From NCBI GenBank assembly GCA_027488495.1, contig JAIYBO010000178.1:1-13243 (forward strand): DNA of 13,243 nucleotides, given 5' to 3'. This stretch comes from Bacteroidota bacterium. GTDB taxonomy: Bacteria; Bacteroidota; Bacteroidia; NS11-12g; UBA955. Both the position numbers and the translations under genes were made by a program. The notes under the pieces were generated by a model, which worked only from the letters and a program-made list of their open reading frames with translations, ran no database searches and was not told the DNA's origin. Position 1 is the first letter of the stretch. Each line of letters begins with the position of its first letter. Of this stretch, positions 7,262-13,243 are shown in pieces.

Positions 7262-8047
7262 ATGAACAAAAAATACTTTCAATTGACCATCTTTTCTTTG
7301 GTGGTCATTGCGTTCGGAACAAGCCTATTATCCAATTCTAGCGGCCCAGGTGGTGATAGAACGGGTGCGCCCGGATCTTCCGGAAATTGCTCTTCATGTC
7401 ATGGCGGAACCGCCAACAATGGTGGAGACCTCGTAATAACAGCAGTAGACGCTAGCTCAGCGAAAGTTGTAACCTCTTTCGAAGCAGGTAAAAAATACAC
7501 CATTGGCATAAAAATGGGTGGCACTTCATTGCGCAAAGGATTCAATGCTACGGTATTGGATGTTTCTAACAAATTCGTGGGAAGCGTGAGCAACGTGAGC
7601 GCTGGTGCCACTTCCTATACGTCTGGTACTCGCACCATCGTTGGCCATAACACGCCAGGATTGGGCGTTTGGTATTTCGATTGGACAGCCCCAACCACCG
7701 GCTTAACCGATGTTACCGTTCATGCTTCAGGTGTAGTTTCAAACTCAAACAACAATGATAATGGCGATCAAGTCATCAAATCAAGCCTCACACTCACCGC
7801 GGCAACCTCTTCAAACAAGTCATTGTCTGTCAACAATTTGAACATATACCCCAACCCGGCCCAAGTTTCAATAAATTTAACCCAGAAACTTAAATCTATC
7901 GTTGTTTTCTCAGCCAACGGCGATGTGGTATTCCAAGGCCGCGAAGTAGAAAAAATTGATATCCGAAATTGGGCTTCAGGATTGTACTTCGTACAAGGAT
8001 TTATGGAAAGTAACCAACCCTATAAAGGACAATTCATTAAACAATAA
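7262..8047 (+). CDS. Exported Reeler-like (choice-of-anchor V type) protein with CxxCH motif and T9SS sorting domain
   Basis: 261 residues. Residues 1-24 form a signal peptide (MNKK, then a hydrophobic run). Next comes SGPGGDRTGAPG followed by NCSSCHGG, with the haem-c-type motif CSSCH at 43-47, an arrangement I recognise from Bacteroidota choice-of-anchor V proteins. A beta-rich Reeler-like domain follows at about 55-180, with its typical late block GVWYFDWTAPTTGLTDVTVH at 135-154 and NDNGD before the last strand. After a Ser/Asn linker, residues 190-261 form a type A T9SS C-terminal domain (LNIYPNPA at 193-200, GLYFVQG, and a final KGQFIKQ), so the protein should cross the outer membrane and be released or anchored at the surface. 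Haem attachment is inferred from the motif only; no methionine or histidine axial ligand can be assigned. The physiological role is unknown. It is divergent from nuoA and convergent with mltG. Confidence 0.85.
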   Translation: MNKKYFQLTIFSLVVIAFGTSLLSNSSGPGGDRTGAPGSSGNCSSCHGGTANNGGDLVITAVDASSAKVVTSFEAGKKYTIGIKMGGTSLRKGFNATVLDVSNKFVGSVSNVSAGATSYTSGTRTIVGHNTPGLGVWYFDWTAPTTGLTDVTVHASGVVSNSNNNDNGDQVIKSSLTLTAATSSNKSLSVNNLNIYPNPAQVSINLTQKLKSIVVFSANGDVVFQGREVEKIDIRNWASGLYFVQGFMESNQPYKGQFIKQ

Positions 8048-8050
8048 TTA

Positions 8051-8065
8051 CTGAGAGATTCTCAG
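8051..8065. terminator. Small hairpin between convergent genes
   Basis: A perfect 6-bp inverted repeat, CTGAGA-GAT-TCTCAG, sits just after the T9SS cargo stop and over the mltG stop codon. There is no strong T-run on either side, so it is a weak or partial terminator at best; it may help separate the convergent transcripts. Confidence 0.3.
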
Positions 8066-9102
8066 CGATTACCCTTTAAATATTGATTCAACGCCCGGTG
8101 AAATCGCTGGGCGTTTTTGTTGTGCTCATCTAAGGTTATTGCAAAATCATGCTTCGGCGAAAGATCTGATTTCGCACAGAAATAGATGTAAGGATAGGTA
8201 GCACCGTACAAACAGGAATCAATCGCGGCAATACTCGGAATACACAATGGGCCAATGGGCAAACCAGTATTCAAATAGGTATTATATGGAGATTCTATTT
8301 TTGTATCTCGGTTGAGCACCCTACCCGCTTTTCCTCTTGCAAAAACAACCGTTGGATCGGCTTGTAACAACATGCCCTTCTTTAGGCGATTTTTATAAGT
8401 AGCCGCAATTTTACCGTATTCAGGTATATGATTGCTTTCTTTTGTCACGATAGACGCCAAATTCACGATATCGGCGGGCGTAAGTCCAATTTGAGTTGCG
8501 GCAAGCATCCGCTCTTTTGTCCAAAAATCATGTGCCGAAACCGACATCTTTTCCATGAATTTATTTATCGTTGTTTTGCGTTTAAACAAATATGAATTGG
8601 GCACAAACAATACTTGCCAATTCAATGGATGTAGCTGATCTTGACAAAATGTCAATTCATTCCAATGGAGATAGTTTTTCTCATTTTGTAGAAAAATCTT
8701 TAGGGATCCTTTTTCCCATTTGAATTTTTCACACATTTTCGCATCCAAAGCATCCAAATCCCAATGGCTTCGTATCACAATCACCTGCTGTTCATTTTGA
8801 TATCGAACCAATAAGCGAATCAAATTCCAGAAACTTGTTTTGGGTTGAACAACCAAAGACGTCCCACCGGCAACATTCAACTTTAACCCTTGCCATTGAG
8901 CGATGGTTGAAATATTGGGCCATGTTTTTATCCCAACAGATTCCTCCACCAATCGATCCAAATCATGGTTTGAAATGGGTGTTTGAAAAGCAATGGGTTG
9001 ATTGGTGGTATTGCTGGAATACCATGTTTGAGTGGCAAATACCCAAATTATTGCGGAACAAATCATCACGCAAACAGTGATCAAAATCAACTTCAAACTC
9101 AT
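8062..9102 (-). CDS. mltG: Endolytic murein transglycosylase MltG (YceG family)
   Basis: MltG is an inner-membrane lytic transglycosylase that cuts nascent glycan strands and is thought to set their length. Counting from the upstream ATG at 9123, the product would be 353 residues; I prefer the eighth codon, ATG at 9102 (MSLKLILITVCV), giving 346, since it opens directly into the single membrane anchor and a -7-like element lies between the two ATGs. An N-terminal LysM-like region (about 90-130 in the long numbering) precedes the catalytic YceG domain. The catalytic glutamate is E229 of the long form, in ASIVTKES. Other family blocks are KGMLLQADPTVVFARG, SPYNTYLNTGLPIGPL and YIYFCAKSD. Divergent from dapB; its last codons contain a terminator for the opposite gene. 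Confidence 0.92.
   Translation of the reverse strand: MSLKLILITVCVMICSAIIWVFATQTWYSSNTTNQPIAFQTPISNHDLDRLVEESVGIKTWPNISTIAQWQGLKLNVAGGTSLVVQPKTSFWNLIRLLVRYQNEQQVIVIRSHWDLDALDAKMCEKFKWEKGSLKIFLQNEKNYLHWNELTFCQDQLHPLNWQVLFVPNSYLFKRKTTINKFMEKMSVSAHDFWTKERMLAATQIGLTPADIVNLASIVTKESNHIPEYGKIAATYKNRLKKGMLLQADPTVVFARGKAGRVLNRDTKIESPYNTYLNTGLPIGPLCIPSIAAIDSCLYGATYPYIYFCAKSDLSPKHDFAITLDEHNKNAQRFHRALNQYLKGNR
8090..8118 (+). terminator. Intrinsic terminator of the T9SS cargo gene, inside the mltG 3' end
   Basis: AACGCCC (8090-8096) pairs perfectly with GGGCGTT (8109-8115) around a 12-base loop, and the T-run continues to 8118. It starts 42 bases after the stop of the upstream plus-strand gene and has the form of a classic rho-independent terminator. 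It lies entirely inside the last codons of mltG, which runs the other way, so the two transcripts would overlap at their 3' ends. Confidence 0.7.
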
Positions 9103-9109
9103 CGAAATA

Positions 9110-9117
9110 CAAAAATG
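9110..9117 (-). promoter_or_regulatory. Weak -7-like element upstream of mltG
   Basis: The minus strand reads CATTTTTG, one mismatch from TAnnTTTG, ending 7 bases before the preferred mltG ATG at 9102. No TTTG is seen at -33 spacing. If it is used, the upstream ATG at 9123 would not be in the transcript. Confidence 0.25.
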
Positions 9118-9161
9118 CATCATTTTTATCGGAACTATTGAATTTTCAGACCTTCTATTCC

Positions 9162-9190
9162 TTTGGAAAGAGGAAAAAAGATTAGGTTTG
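9162..9190 (+). promoter_or_regulatory. Bacteroidota-type promoter of dapB-lepB
   Basis: TTTG (9162-9165) and TAGGTTTG (9183-9190) are separated by 17 bases, matching the -33 TTTG / -7 TAnnTTTG promoter of this phylum with acceptable spacing. Only 4 bases separate the end of the -7 element from the dapB GTG start, so the transcript would have almost no 5' leader. Confidence 0.55.
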
Positions 9191-9194
9191 CGAT

Positions 9195-9926
9195 GTGAAA
9201 ATCCTTTTGATTGGATATGGAAAAATGGGCCAAATCATTGAGAAATTGGCTTTAGAAAAAGGGCATACAATTGTAGGTAAATACGATTCTAAAAATCCTT
9301 TTAACAAAGAAAATTATGTAGATGCCGATGTGGCTATCGAATTCAGTCATCCCGAATTGGCGATGAACCACATAAAAACAGCAATTGAATTGAAATTGCC
9401 AATGGTTGTTGGCACAACAGGTTGGTACAACGAATTTGAAGCAATGTCAAACCTTTGCATTCAGAATAATTCTGCCATATTTACGGCTACAAATTTTAGT
9501 TTGGGTGTGAATTTGTTTTTTGAAATGGCGAAGCGATTCACCCGATTATTAAATCATTACGACTATCAGGCATCGATCAATGAAATACATCATTTACAAA
9601 AAAAGGACGCGCCCAGCGGCACGGCCATTACGTTGGCTGAACATGTGATTGCCAATTCTGAAAAATACAACAATTGGACATTGGACGAAACCAACCTCAT
9701 GGATCAAACCATACATGCTGAATCTCTATCCATTACTGCCCAAAGATTGCCCGATGTACCTGGAACTCATACCCTAAAATTCGAAAACAAAATCGATATC
9801 ATCCGATTGGAACATGAAGCCAAAAACCGCATTGGCTTCGCCGCGGGCGCTCTATTGGCCAGTGAATGGATCATCGGAAAAACTGGCGTGTTTGGAATGT
9901 CTGACTTGCTTAACTTTGAAAACTGA
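9195..9926 (+). CDS. dapB: 4-hydroxy-tetrahydrodipicolinate reductase
   Basis: DapB reduces the product of DapA with NAD(P)H to tetrahydrodipicolinate in the lysine/meso-diaminopimelate pathway, in the cytoplasm. The 243-residue product has the Rossmann glycine motif GYGKMG at 7-12, GTTG at 73-76, and the catalytic block EIHHLQKKDAPSGTA at 130-144, where H132, H133 and K136 correspond to the E. coli HHRHK residues. The C-terminal GFAAGALLASEWI is also typical. The start is GTG at 9195: the nearby ATG at 9193 runs straight into a stop in its own frame, and the residues KILLIGYGKMG begin exactly where the family begins. A promoter match lies 4 bases upstream. lepB follows after 8 bases. Confidence 0.95.
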   Translation: MKILLIGYGKMGQIIEKLALEKGHTIVGKYDSKNPFNKENYVDADVAIEFSHPELAMNHIKTAIELKLPMVVGTTGWYNEFEAMSNLCIQNNSAIFTATNFSLGVNLFFEMAKRFTRLLNHYDYQASINEIHHLQKKDAPSGTAITLAEHVIANSEKYNNWTLDETNLMDQTIHAESLSITAQRLPDVPGTHTLKFENKIDIIRLEHEAKNRIGFAAGALLASEWIIGKTGVFGMSDLLNFEN

Positions 9927-9934
9927 TATAATTT

Positions 9935-11572
9935 ATGGAAAGCTTTAATTCCGACCTATTCCTCATTTTGTGGATCATTGCATTTTCACTGACCCGATTG
10001 GGTTTATCCAAAATGTTCAAAGCCGCTGGTGAGAATCCGATATTGGCTTGGATACCGATATTGAGTTGGTGGTATTGGGTAAAAATTGTTGGTCGGCCCA
10101 AATGGTACATGGTGGGTATGGTGATACCTGGTGTGAACATCCTTTTCAGTTTTAATATCACGCTCGACATACTTCGTTCATTTGGTAAAAACGGATACTG
10201 GGAGCAGTTGCTCGGTACGGTTTTCAGTTTCATATACTTCCCCATTTTGGCATTCAAATCACTCAAGTTTTATGGTCCTGCCGGAAATCGTGAGTGGAAA
10301 GAGGCGAATGTTCCCAAGCACGATGGCATGCGTGAATGGGGCGATGCGATTTTATTTGCTGCCTATGTAGCTGGTGGAATGCGCGCTTTATATTTCGATT
10401 TGTATCAAATTCCTACCCCATCCATGGAATCCAATTTGATGGTTGGTGATTATTTGGTGGTGAGTCGCGCCAAAATTGGCATGCGAATTCCCATGACACC
10501 CATTACAGTTCCCGTATTGGCACCCAAGCAAATCATGGGCTTCAAGGCATATACCGATTTGGTCGAGTTGCCTTACATGAGGTTGCCCGGTTGGTATACG
10601 ATCAAGAACAACGATATCATTGTCTTTAACTGGCCCACCGATGACGATGCCAATGCCGATGGTGTATCTGATTATCAAGAAACAAGCAATGGTGGCATTG
10701 AATTGAAGTTACCTGCCGACAAAAAAGACAATTATGTGAAGCGATGTGTGGGTATTCCCGGCGATAGAATTAAACTCATAGGCGGTCAGATTTATATCAA
10801 TGGCAAACCATTGCCTCGGGTTGGAAAACAGCAAAAGAGATACCTGGCATTGATGAAAACCCCCATTACGGAAGACTTTTTGGAACAAAACGATCTGGGT
10901 GATTTCAATTTTCCACCCAATGCACAACTGATACAAGAAGCTGCGCAAAAGACTGGAAAGTACATCATCCCCTATCATCTTTATACCTGGCCAGAGAATT
11001 TCGATAAACTCAAAAATCACCCTGAAGTTTTGAGTATTTTCCCAGATACATTGGATGAAGGTTTCCAAAGGATCATGTTCCCAGGCAACGTGCGATATCA
11101 AGGAAATTTACTAGACAATCATGCAGATACATCTATTTATGATTTTCCGCACGACAAATGGAATCTGAACAACTACGGAGAGGTTTATTTACCAAAACGT
11201 GGTGAAACAGTGGTTTTGACACCGGCAAATTGGGACTTTTTGAAATTGGCAATCAACAAGTATGAACATGCCAATATTGAATTCAAGTCAGGCAAATTTT
11301 ATGGCGAAGGCGGAAAAGAGATCAAATCCTATCAATTTAAAATGGGATATTATTGGATGATGGGTGACAATCGATACAACAGTTTAGACTCAAGATATTG
11401 GGGCTATGTACCTGAAGACCACATTGTTGGAAAGCCATTATTCACATTCTTTAGCTTGAGAAAGGTGATGGCCATCGACCCTGAAACAAATCAACCTGTA
11501 ACCACCAACGGAAACATGGAATACAAGGTTAAAGGGATTCGTTGGAGTAAGATTTTGAGTTGGATCGAGTAA
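9935..11572 (+). CDS. lepB: Signal peptidase I, large Bacteroidota form
   Basis: LepB removes signal peptides from exported proteins on the outer face of the inner membrane. At 545 residues it is well above the 324 of E. coli LepB. Residues 1-115 form a hydrophobic DUF5684-like region with about three membrane segments. A further membrane segment (about 136-155) precedes the catalytic serine S163 in PTPSMESNLMVGDY. The general-base lysine is K269 in YVKRCVGIPGD, and GDNRYNSLDSRYWG lies at 478-491. The Ser-to-Lys distance (106) is about twice that of E. coli (55) and includes an aspartate-rich loop DDDANADGVSDYQE (236-249) that resembles a calcium-binding repeat. Another insertion of roughly 100 residues (about 300-410) precedes the C-terminal box. 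Catalytic residues look intact. Co-transcribed with dapB, judging from the 8-base gap. Confidence 0.93.
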   Translation: MESFNSDLFLILWIIAFSLTRLGLSKMFKAAGENPILAWIPILSWWYWVKIVGRPKWYMVGMVIPGVNILFSFNITLDILRSFGKNGYWEQLLGTVFSFIYFPILAFKSLKFYGPAGNREWKEANVPKHDGMREWGDAILFAAYVAGGMRALYFDLYQIPTPSMESNLMVGDYLVVSRAKIGMRIPMTPITVPVLAPKQIMGFKAYTDLVELPYMRLPGWYTIKNNDIIVFNWPTDDDANADGVSDYQETSNGGIELKLPADKKDNYVKRCVGIPGDRIKLIGGQIYINGKPLPRVGKQQKRYLALMKTPITEDFLEQNDLGDFNFPPNAQLIQEAAQKTGKYIIPYHLYTWPENFDKLKNHPEVLSIFPDTLDEGFQRIMFPGNVRYQGNLLDNHADTSIYDFPHDKWNLNNYGEVYLPKRGETVVLTPANWDFLKLAINKYEHANIEFKSGKFYGEGGKEIKSYQFKMGYYWMMGDNRYNSLDSRYWGYVPEDHIVGKPLFTFFSLRKVMAIDPETNQPVTTNGNMEYKVKGIRWSKILSWIE

Positions 11573-11601
11573 TTTTAATTTTTCACCCATTCATCTACTA
11601 G

Positions 11602-11625
11602 CACAATTAGAACAATTGTGTTTCT
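11602..11625 (+). terminator. Putative terminator of dapB-lepB
   Basis: CACAATT (11602-11608) pairs with AATTGTG (11614-11620) around a 5-base loop, followed by TTTCTT on the plus strand. It lies 29 bases after the lepB stop and covers the stop codon of the convergent barrel gene. The AT-rich stem and broken T-run make it a modest candidate; the minus-strand direction has no U-tract. Confidence 0.4.
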
Positions 11626-13243
11626 TCGAACCAATTCCATTTCCATCCCAGTGAAAAGTAGTACTCACTGCTTTTGTTTACATTGGATTGCGTTCTGTAT
11701 TGGGCATTTAGCGTAAACCACATGTTGGGCATAACCTCGTAAAGCAACTGTGTTTTGGTGTTTAAAATTCTTCCCAATTCACCTTGCTGCATGTACACAT
11801 TTTCATCCCTCACTCGAGAATTATAACTTCTTAAAATATTTCCGCCATAATTGGGTCCATTTACGTAGGGATCAAACCCCTTGATGGCGATCATGGTGGT
11901 ATGTATCAATACAAAACCTGTAACATGCTTCGGTTTTAACACCACTCGCACGATTCCTTCCCTAAAATTACTTCCCAAAGGATGCGCCAAAGCTTGATTA
12001 TAGTGGTTGTAACTCGTGTATTTATCCCAATGTGAATACGTATAAGGTCTTACAGAATTCAACTCTATTTGCATGATAAAATCTCCGTATTCCGGTAAAT
12101 TTGGTTGAAAATAGCAGCCCAACTGATACGCTTGTTTGTTAGACCAGTGATTTCCTTGAATGACTTTTTTTACGTTCAATTCATCGATCAACAATTGACC
12201 GTAAAAGGTGAAAGCCTTCTTTTTCCAACGCGCATCAAATGCAATCAAAGCGTTATCGCCAGACCCCAAATCTCTTTCTATGGAACGATAAAAAATGATT
12301 GGATTGAGATAATTCAGATCCATGCCACCACCACTTCTGTGATGAATGATCATTTCATTGAATCCCAATTCAAAACCAGTTTTCCCAAATTCTAAAGCAC
12401 CCCTGTGGGCAGCCAAATACTTTTTCTCATTGATTTGACTTCCTGAAAAGAAACCTTCGCCTGTGGTTAACTCCCTAAATATGTTCTGATAAGTGAAAGG
12501 CCCGATTTTGGAGTTCAGCCTCAAATAAGCCGAAGCTGGTGAGAAATTACTCAAAATCAAACTCCTGTAACCATATCCCACGAATTGATTGTCGTGACCA
12601 AAACTCATCAATACATAATTGTTATCGCTCGCAGTATTCACAAGGTTGGTGTGCACGCTGCTTCGGGCCGACAAATAATCGCCCAAGTTCCAGCCATTCT
12701 TTGTCCAAAATCCAACACCCGGAATTACGCCAAATGAATCCATGGTATTTTGGGTGTATTCTCTTGCGATTACTTGATTTTCATACACTTGAGTTGTAAA
12801 TGCAACACGCCCTCCTATTTTACCTATCACTTCTGCGCCACGTCCGTTGTTCAGTAATTGTCTACCAAATTGTTTTGGTGGACCCGACTCAAAATCTACT
12901 ATCGGATTGATCACAAAATAATTTTCACTGGGATTGGCTGAGTCTCGATATGAATAGAACCAGCTGGGACTAGCCCAAAGTGAATTTTTACCTAGATTTT
13001 TAACCCATGATTTGGCACCGATACCGGCTCTGATACGGCCATTGTATTCTGGGTGATTGTAATAGAAATACTGACTGGCTTTGTTGTGTCTCAAACCGGG
13101 CAATAAAGCCAACTGTCGCGTTTCTGTGGTGTAATCTAGGGTTTGGGTTACCAAGTTCAATAATTCTCTGGTTTGCGGATAAAATCGAAAACCATTGATC
13201 GCGTCTTTGTTGCTCATCAACAAATAGGACTCTTGGATTGATC
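11607..13243 (-). CDS. Outer-membrane beta-barrel, capsule assembly Wzi / RemB-like (N-terminus missing)
   Basis: The frame stays open to the window edge (residues S-I-Q-E-S-Y before the first TTG/ATG codons), so the signal peptide and start lie outside; about 545 residues remain. The sequence is rich in alternating aromatic and polar strands and ends in ...NWFEETQLF with a terminal Phe, as in outer-membrane barrels. Blocks I recognise from Bacteroidota Wzi-family/RemB-like proteins are GHDNQFVGYGYRSLILS, YLAAHRGALEFG, YLNPIIFYRSIERDLGSGDN, FYGQLLIDELN and RPYTYSHWDKYTSYNHYNQ followed by ALAHPLGSNFREG. E. coli Wzi is a surface lectin that holds capsule; RemB of Flavobacterium johnsoniae is a surface gliding/adhesion factor. 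Which role applies here cannot be told from the sequence. It converges on lepB. Confidence 0.75.
   Translation of the reverse strand, partial: SIQESYLLMSNKDAINGFRFYPQTRELLNLVTQTLDYTTETRQLALLPGLRHNKASQYFYYNHPEYNGRIRAGIGAKSWVKNLGKNSLWASPSWFYSYRDSANPSENYFVINPIVDFESGPPKQFGRQLLNNGRGAEVIGKIGGRVAFTTQVYENQVIAREYTQNTMDSFGVIPGVGFWTKNGWNLGDYLSARSSVHTNLVNTASDNNYVLMSFGHDNQFVGYGYRSLILSNFSPASAYLRLNSKIGPFTYQNIFRELTTGEGFFSGSQINEKKYLAAHRGALEFGKTGFELGFNEMIIHHRSGGGMDLNYLNPIIFYRSIERDLGSGDNALIAFDARWKKKAFTFYGQLLIDELNVKKVIQGNHWSNKQAYQLGCYFQPNLPEYGDFIMQIELNSVRPYTYSHWDKYTSYNHYNQALAHPLGSNFREGIVRVVLKPKHVTGFVLIHTTMIAIKGFDPYVNGPNYGGNILRSYNSRVRDENVYMQQGELGRILNTKTQLLYEVMPNMWFTLNAQYRTQSNVNKSSEYYFSLGWKWNWFEETQLF

Noticed and set aside
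7157..7282. N-terminal extension of nuoA by 42 residues
   Set aside because: The frame is open, but the added residues are basic and unlike NuoA, the extension would overlap the divergent gene's start, and an exact -7 element lies inside it.
10709..11101. Minus-strand ORF of 130 residues opposite lepB
   Set aside because: It is antisense to continuous lepB coding sequence, with no recognisable family and no promoter-like sequence seen.
13221..13223. TTG as start codon of the Wzi/RemB-like gene
   Set aside because: The frame is open to the window edge with no stop, and no signal peptide follows the TTG, so the real start lies outside the window.
1..13243. CRISPR array, mobile element, tRNA/rRNA or defence system
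   Set aside because: I saw no regular repeats, transposase or integrase motifs, RNA gene structures or nuclease/defence domains. The window is mostly core metabolism and envelope genes, and I found no convincing undescribed multi-gene system.

Overview
The window is a chromosomal stretch of a member of the Bacteroidota, probably near the Flavobacteriales. The evidence is an AT-rich, SD-poor gene layout, promoter-like TAnnTTTG elements, a protein with a type IX secretion (T9SS) C-terminal sorting domain, a very large LepB with an N-terminal DUF5684-like region, a short NuoG without the molybdopterin-like domain, and a Wzi/RemB-like outer-membrane barrel. The lineage is inferred from these traits; no 16S or marker-gene comparison was possible. 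Almost all DNA is coding, with no gene-free stretch over 105 bases and no tRNA, rRNA, CRISPR or mobile element seen.

Layout. 1-579 (+) is the C-terminal part of murF, cut by the window edge. It converges on a tight minus-strand operon, nuoA-B-C-D-E-F-G-H (7156 down to 632), encoding the NADH-oxidising and connecting arms of respiratory complex I plus membrane subunits A and H. A strong hairpin terminator at 571-604 closes the operon right after nuoH, so nuoI-N must lie elsewhere. From a 105-base divergent region, a plus-strand gene (7262-8047) encodes an exported Reeler-like protein with one CxxCH haem motif and a T9SS tail. It converges on mltG (minus, lytic transglycosylase). Divergent from mltG is a dapB-lepB pair (plus): lysine/diaminopimelate synthesis and signal peptidase I. 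The window ends in a minus-strand partial gene for an outer-membrane barrel of the Wzi/RemB type.

Themes. murF, mltG and dapB all serve peptidoglycan synthesis. lepB, the T9SS cargo and the barrel serve protein export and the cell surface. The nuo genes are the energy module. No clearly new multi-gene system is visible. The points most worth following are the complex I operon ending at nuoH, -7-like promoter elements lying 4-13 bases from start codons (dapB may be leaderless with a GTG start), a terminator for the T9SS cargo gene embedded in the mltG 3' end, and a calcium-loop-like insertion between the catalytic residues of LepB.
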